NCBI GenBank assembly: GCA_050303335.1
Contig: JBNLBN010000016.1
Location: forward strand, 1 to 32,196
Direction of reading: 5' to 3'
Source of the DNA: Bilamarchaeum sp050303335
Lineage (GTDB): Archaea > Micrarchaeota > Micrarchaeia > Anstonellales > Bilamarchaeaceae
Length of the DNA: 32,196 bases
Shown: one piece after another, positions 29,801 through 32,196 of the stretch
How the letters are laid out: each line of letters opens with the position of its first letter
How positions within the stretch are numbered: position 1 is the stretch's first letter
Made by a program: the position numbers and the translations under genes
The notes under the pieces: model-generated
Databases searched by the model: none
What the model was told of the DNA's origin: nothing
What the model saw: only the letters and a program-made list of their open reading frames with translations

Positions 29801-32028
29801 TTGATTCCGGAGAGGAAAGGACTCTGGTGCGCATGATCCAGACCGCATGGGATCCAAAGAACCCGAGCCAGACTCTCATTGCGCTCAACAGGGAAAAGGA
29901 CATCGAAGGAAGGAAAGTGATGACAGCTAGATACTTCTACATGGACAAGGAAGGAAAGATTTTCGAGCTTAAAGCAGGCCAGAACGATTTCGTGAAGGTT
30001 CTCAACTACCTTGCAGGTTATGGAAACGAGAATTTCGCAACACCTTCAACATATGCATGGAACTATGAACCGGAAATAGAGCGCGGCGGTGGCGCTCTTG
30101 CAGTCGATATAGGAAAATCGGCAGTTCTTACTCACTACCAGGCAGTGCCGTTCTATCTACAGGACGAGCGCGAGCAGCCCCTTCTCATCCAGTGGACTCC
30201 GGGCTTTGCAAACACGAGCGATACGAGCGACGGAGGAACGATGATACATTCAGTTGCATTCCCGGGACAGATACTTAGGATCAGGCCTACTGAAGGCGGT
30301 GCAAGGGAAGAATACGTCCTCCAGGATGTTGATTATACCATGAGGAAGGTCAAAGGCCAGGACGCATGGGAACTGAACATCGGAGGAGGCGCTGCTGACA
30401 CTCCGGTCGGTGTAACCGGCAGGGGAGGATTCTTCCTCAAGACCCAGACATCGACAAGGAAAACCGGAGGAGGGCTCTTCTATGAGGCAGGAGCGACAAA
30501 TCTCGAGGCCATGGCGCTCCTCCAGGAGGCAGAAGGCGCACAAAGATATATAGAATCGCTCCACAGGGTCGGAATGACCGTATACCACAGCAAGGAATCA
30601 GCAAACAGGCTCCTTGTCGGAGGGCTTGCGCACGTGGTGCAGCAGCTCAGAGATGATTATGAATCAGGGCTCCAGCCTGATGCCACATTCTACCGGTTCG
30701 TAGGAATAATCAAAGGCCTTCAGAGTGCAGCCCGGCTCGAGGTGGGAAGATACTCCACACTTGATGCAATGCTCACCGAATACGAGCAGCTCGGGCGCGA
30801 TATCGGCGAGAATCCAGCAAGGGCAGAGGGCCTCATACAGCAATTCCAGCAAAAATACGAGACGGAATTCAGGAACATCATGGACGACTATTTCCTGGGG
30901 ATACAGTTCCTTCCGGACCTTTCGGCAGAGGCATATCTTCTCAACCGCGAAGAAGGAAACGATTTCATGGGGCAGAAGCTTGACGAGGCATCGGCAAGGG
31001 TTCTTCTGACATGGAAGACCGGATTCTGGAGAGCATTCGCAGCAGTACCGCTTCGCGGCCAGTCATCAAGGCTTGCAATCAATACCGATGCAGGCACAAG
31101 TGCAACGCTCGGGATCGCAGGAACCGGGATAGGACAGAACCTGCTTGACGGCTTCTTCCTCCAGAGGGCAGCAGCCGATGTCGGTCTTCTTTTTGCGAAA
31201 TACGAGACAGGGGACCGCACATGGATGAAGCAGGGATGGTTCGTCCAGGGCGCGATAAGGGTATGGTCCTCGGTCCTCGAAGATGTCAATGATTACAGGA
31301 AACTCTCGCGCGAATTCGAAAGATACAAAGGCCTTGTTGCACAGGGTAAACTTTCAAAGATACCACTTCATATCAGGAATGCAATGGCAGCAGACACCTA
31401 CCTCTCCGACCGTCTCCGGAAAATGATGGAGGCAGGAATGGATGTCAAATTGAACGAGGTGGAAACCGAAGCGCTGCAGGGGTCGATGTACCGCAACTGG
31501 TTCGAAGAGGAAAAATTCAAGATCAACAGGAAATTCCACGGCAATTTCAGGATGTTCCTGGGAGCAAGCGGCTACATATTCGACGATTCACAGCACTACG
31601 ATGTCGCGGCTTTCGTGGAGCAGGTAAACAGGTTCCGTGCATACATCATCGGAACCAAGAGGGTCCTTTCAACTCCGCAAGACCGTACTGTCAAGGAGGA
31701 GGTGAGGGGCATCTATGCAGGAACCGACATATACTACGGTAACTGGACCGCAGCCGCGATGGGCGGGGTAACAGAGCGCGGAGATGTATCTACCTCAGCT
31801 TCAATAGGGTATACTATCAACAAGCGGATTATTCCGATCACATTCGGCCTGTCCGGATTCGCGCACAGCCAGTATGTTCCGGAATATGCAGCGCCTTTCA
31901 TCAGGCCGAGGGAGCAGATAAGGGAGCCGGAATTCGGAGCGCTGTTCTTCTTCTCGATCGGGTCGAACGGGATACCGTCGGTATCACCCAGCTTTGAAAG
32001 GCCGAGGTACCCCAACACCGACTACTAA
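26824..32028 (+). CDS. Giant exported protein with duplicated N-terminal module and beta-rich C-terminal half
   Basis: 1734 residues, no family recognised. A signal sequence (Arg-rich start, hydrophobic 14-34, possible cleavage AMA-Q at about 43-46) suggests export. Residues about 58-166 and 188-298 are a clear tandem repeat: both have FxxF(T/V)TG(N), a tryptophan/Phe-Trp (LWDQY / FWDLY), a VxSYxxKxGxWPxxxxL block and a CxxEL/F block. Helical sequence follows to about 780, then a Pro/Gln-rich linker (about 776-830). The C-terminal half is Gly-rich and beta-like, with a long coiled stretch near 1240-1360 and a final region of alternating-residue strands. AGGAG lies 8 nt before the ATG. A surface layer, adhesin or pore role is conjecture. 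Confidence 0.75.
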   Translation: MAGSRFRTRTSRGIAGLSLSKYLIAGTILTTVMDLNIGNPSIAMAQPAMKKEPTEEELVQFAQTAFNHFKDFTLTGNETSKNEFRALWDQYGTSKAFEDAIFAHIQDDPDSYKKMVVSYKDKVGDWPSLMDLFSALDICYTEFRSDAPDIEKLNSQFGEGFVSSLKVPETKPPVAKAKPTKVKSNYTKLGEQAAAHFREFVTTGNNNERAAFWDLYQKNKSNDQFLDVLYADIKAKPQIFKELVISYERKFGEWPDIEKLYKAVNACHMELRKPELEQDLAKLTEKYGHAFVAHLQKLLESKVVPVRVPGRIEESTMDYFIQQFGLKVPANATEDQKMEKLVTYFKKQFYITSQQEANDLTNALLRAYTMIESKHRPAFARWIVEMDKEERKTLATNVKVRTSARSLAVPYEYVKTEYMDWVQAQVDKKTEISKLEQELMTYPNFIQDGSLSKFSSDFEQTPSDYNLEVLFKRLDYVDKKIKSLTLQGKSTKELEAEREMLVKWLSSIGLKKEDPAESLQTLKAGLVEIQINYYSIDPNDPRLVSTLISVESNPKMSMIYKKFLSEIDSRSGKLFTGIPISAKNYSQRIAERIGVRLSPTAIERGQAAWFQEYYDPSAPEEDDTDVTATEARMYNDISALSPMAAVAFLDYLQTAKDGGLTSEAERAMVVRSASRLFQISPLLVVQYFAAIKNLASVCEDNEEVYRDALTALTARIEAETEPILSDITPAQILPLNVRNTITNLSNALGELAMIEKSSIAQYDRLNLMDDRLRLRLQQPPHHITQQPPNYAPRLLVPRSRPGQYNPPYFLPTRILATRPITPFTAGGVFTSAQQYQGRIQMPQFNPIFVNSGSAAVGQSFEYYIDPQHPVINVSSYLPGVQITGLSGTKLLNEIARAFIPTTRPDYSGRVVEGGGGAGISGKKPEDKWEVGGAGLGTFITPSGGVSIGGAKTDDRVFGGMAALAVPIGYPVFSPGDNGEVTGIDSAIAGHEVLDSGEERTLVRMIQTAWDPKNPSQTLIALNREKDIEGRKVMTARYFYMDKEGKIFELKAGQNDFVKVLNYLAGYGNENFATPSTYAWNYEPEIERGGGALAVDIGKSAVLTHYQAVPFYLQDEREQPLLIQWTPGFANTSDTSDGGTMIHSVAFPGQILRIRPTEGGAREEYVLQDVDYTMRKVKGQDAWELNIGGGAADTPVGVTGRGGFFLKTQTSTRKTGGGLFYEAGATNLEAMALLQEAEGAQRYIESLHRVGMTVYHSKESANRLLVGGLAHVVQQLRDDYESGLQPDATFYRFVGIIKGLQSAARLEVGRYSTLDAMLTEYEQLGRDIGENPARAEGLIQQFQQKYETEFRNIMDDYFLGIQFLPDLSAEAYLLNREEGNDFMGQKLDEASARVLLTWKTGFWRAFAAVPLRGQSSRLAINTDAGTSATLGIAGTGIGQNLLDGFFLQRAAADVGLLFAKYETGDRTWMKQGWFVQGAIRVWSSVLEDVNDYRKLSREFERYKGLVAQGKLSKIPLHIRNAMAADTYLSDRLRKMMEAGMDVKLNEVETEALQGSMYRNWFEEEKFKINRKFHGNFRMFLGASGYIFDDSQHYDVAAFVEQVNRFRAYIIGTKRVLSTPQDRTVKEEVRGIYAGTDIYYGNWTAAAMGGVTERGDVSTSASIGYTINKRIIPITFGLSGFAHSQYVPEYAAPFIRPREQIREPEFGALFFFSIGSNGIPSVSPSFERPRYPNTDY

Positions 32029-32059
32029 GTATTTTAAAGGTATAATCGGAGGTTAATCC

Positions 32060-32196
32060 ATGAAATTGGAAATGTTAGAGATCCTTTCAGGAGATGCGAA
32101 AAAGAACAGCAACCAGATGGCCCAGAAAATGGATACCAACATCAACTTCACCGATGTCACATATGAGGATGACAAGCTATATCTTGATTTCCAGTA
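32060..32196 (+). CDS. Unknown protein, 3' truncated by window end
   Basis: The first 45 codons of a gene that runs off the window. The N-terminal segment KLEMLEILSGDAKKNSNQM is polar and helical, followed by a beta-like YEDDKLYLDF. There is no signal peptide. A strong GGAGGT (32048-32053) is spaced 6 nt from ATG 32060, and the gene begins 31 nt after the giant exported-protein gene, so they may be co-transcribed. No family can be named from so little. Confidence 0.7.
   Translation, partial: MKLEMLEILSGDAKKNSNQMAQKMDTNINFTDVTYEDDKLYLDFQ

Noticed and set aside
1..32196. CRISPR arrays, insertion sequences and rRNA genes.
   Set aside because: No regularly spaced repeats, transposase-like proteins, terminal inverted repeats or rRNA segments were seen.

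Overview
The window looks archaeal. Start codons are repeatedly preceded, about 26-28 nt upstream, by AT-rich TATA boxes of the TTTTAAAA / TTATAAA type, so many transcripts would be leaderless. A minority of genes have GGTG/GGAGGT Shine-Dalgarno sites. The gene content is archaeal too: HMG-CoA synthase, geranylgeranyl reductase with a ferredoxin, tRNA C56 2'-O-methyltransferase, intron-bearing tRNA genes and a tRNA-intron endonuclease. That endonuclease is a 388-residue, apparently three-unit protein of the kind described in the ultrasmall ARMAN/Micrarchaeum archaea. I therefore infer a DPANN, Micrarchaeota-like genome; this is an inference, not a placement. The genome is compact: all eight convergent gene pairs overlap at their 3' ends by 4-26 nt.

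Layout: 3-4119 has a partial HAD hydrolase, the three-unit EndA, a Ser/Thr protein kinase, a small parvulin, an anchored exported protein and an N-acetylglutamate-synthase-type acetyltransferase. 4195-8356 has an ACT-domain protein, a TIKI/TraB-like protein, a tRNA-Arg(CCU) gene that I resolve as carrying three introns, a LAGLIDADG endonuclease ORF whose stop codon lies inside that tRNA, an asparagine-synthase-like protein, FolD, and a tRNA-Ile(UAU) gene with two introns, one in the T-loop. 8416-13108 has a hypothetical gene and a regulator / exported NEW3-like protein / RND transporter operon. 13170-17384 has HMG-CoA synthase, an anchored exported protein, a sugar-nucleotide-type SDR and a double-length ThyX-like protein. 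17458-22345 has a lipoprotein, an orphan, the DJ-1 / ferredoxin / geranylgeranyl reductase operon, a HEAT-repeat protein and PRPP synthase. 22393-26751 has an ankyrin protein, GlmM-type phosphomutase, MscL, a large helical orphan and Trm56. 26824-32028 is one giant exported protein, followed by a gene cut by the window end.

The most interesting thread is tRNA processing. Five bulge-helix-bulge introns sit in two tRNA genes, four of them outside or beyond the usual single-intron arrangement (D-loop, D-stem, T-loop, plus two at 37/38). The same 32 kb encodes a splicing endonuclease of a broad-specificity class, a homing endonuclease abutting one of the tRNAs, and the enzyme (Trm56) that modifies C56, a base that is locked in the T-loop intron's splice motif. 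A second thread is regulatory: several divergent gene pairs appear to share a single near-palindromic TATA box placed about 27 nt from both transcript starts. The third is the 1734-residue surface or secreted protein with a duplicated N-terminal module and a beta-rich C-terminal half, which I cannot assign to a family.
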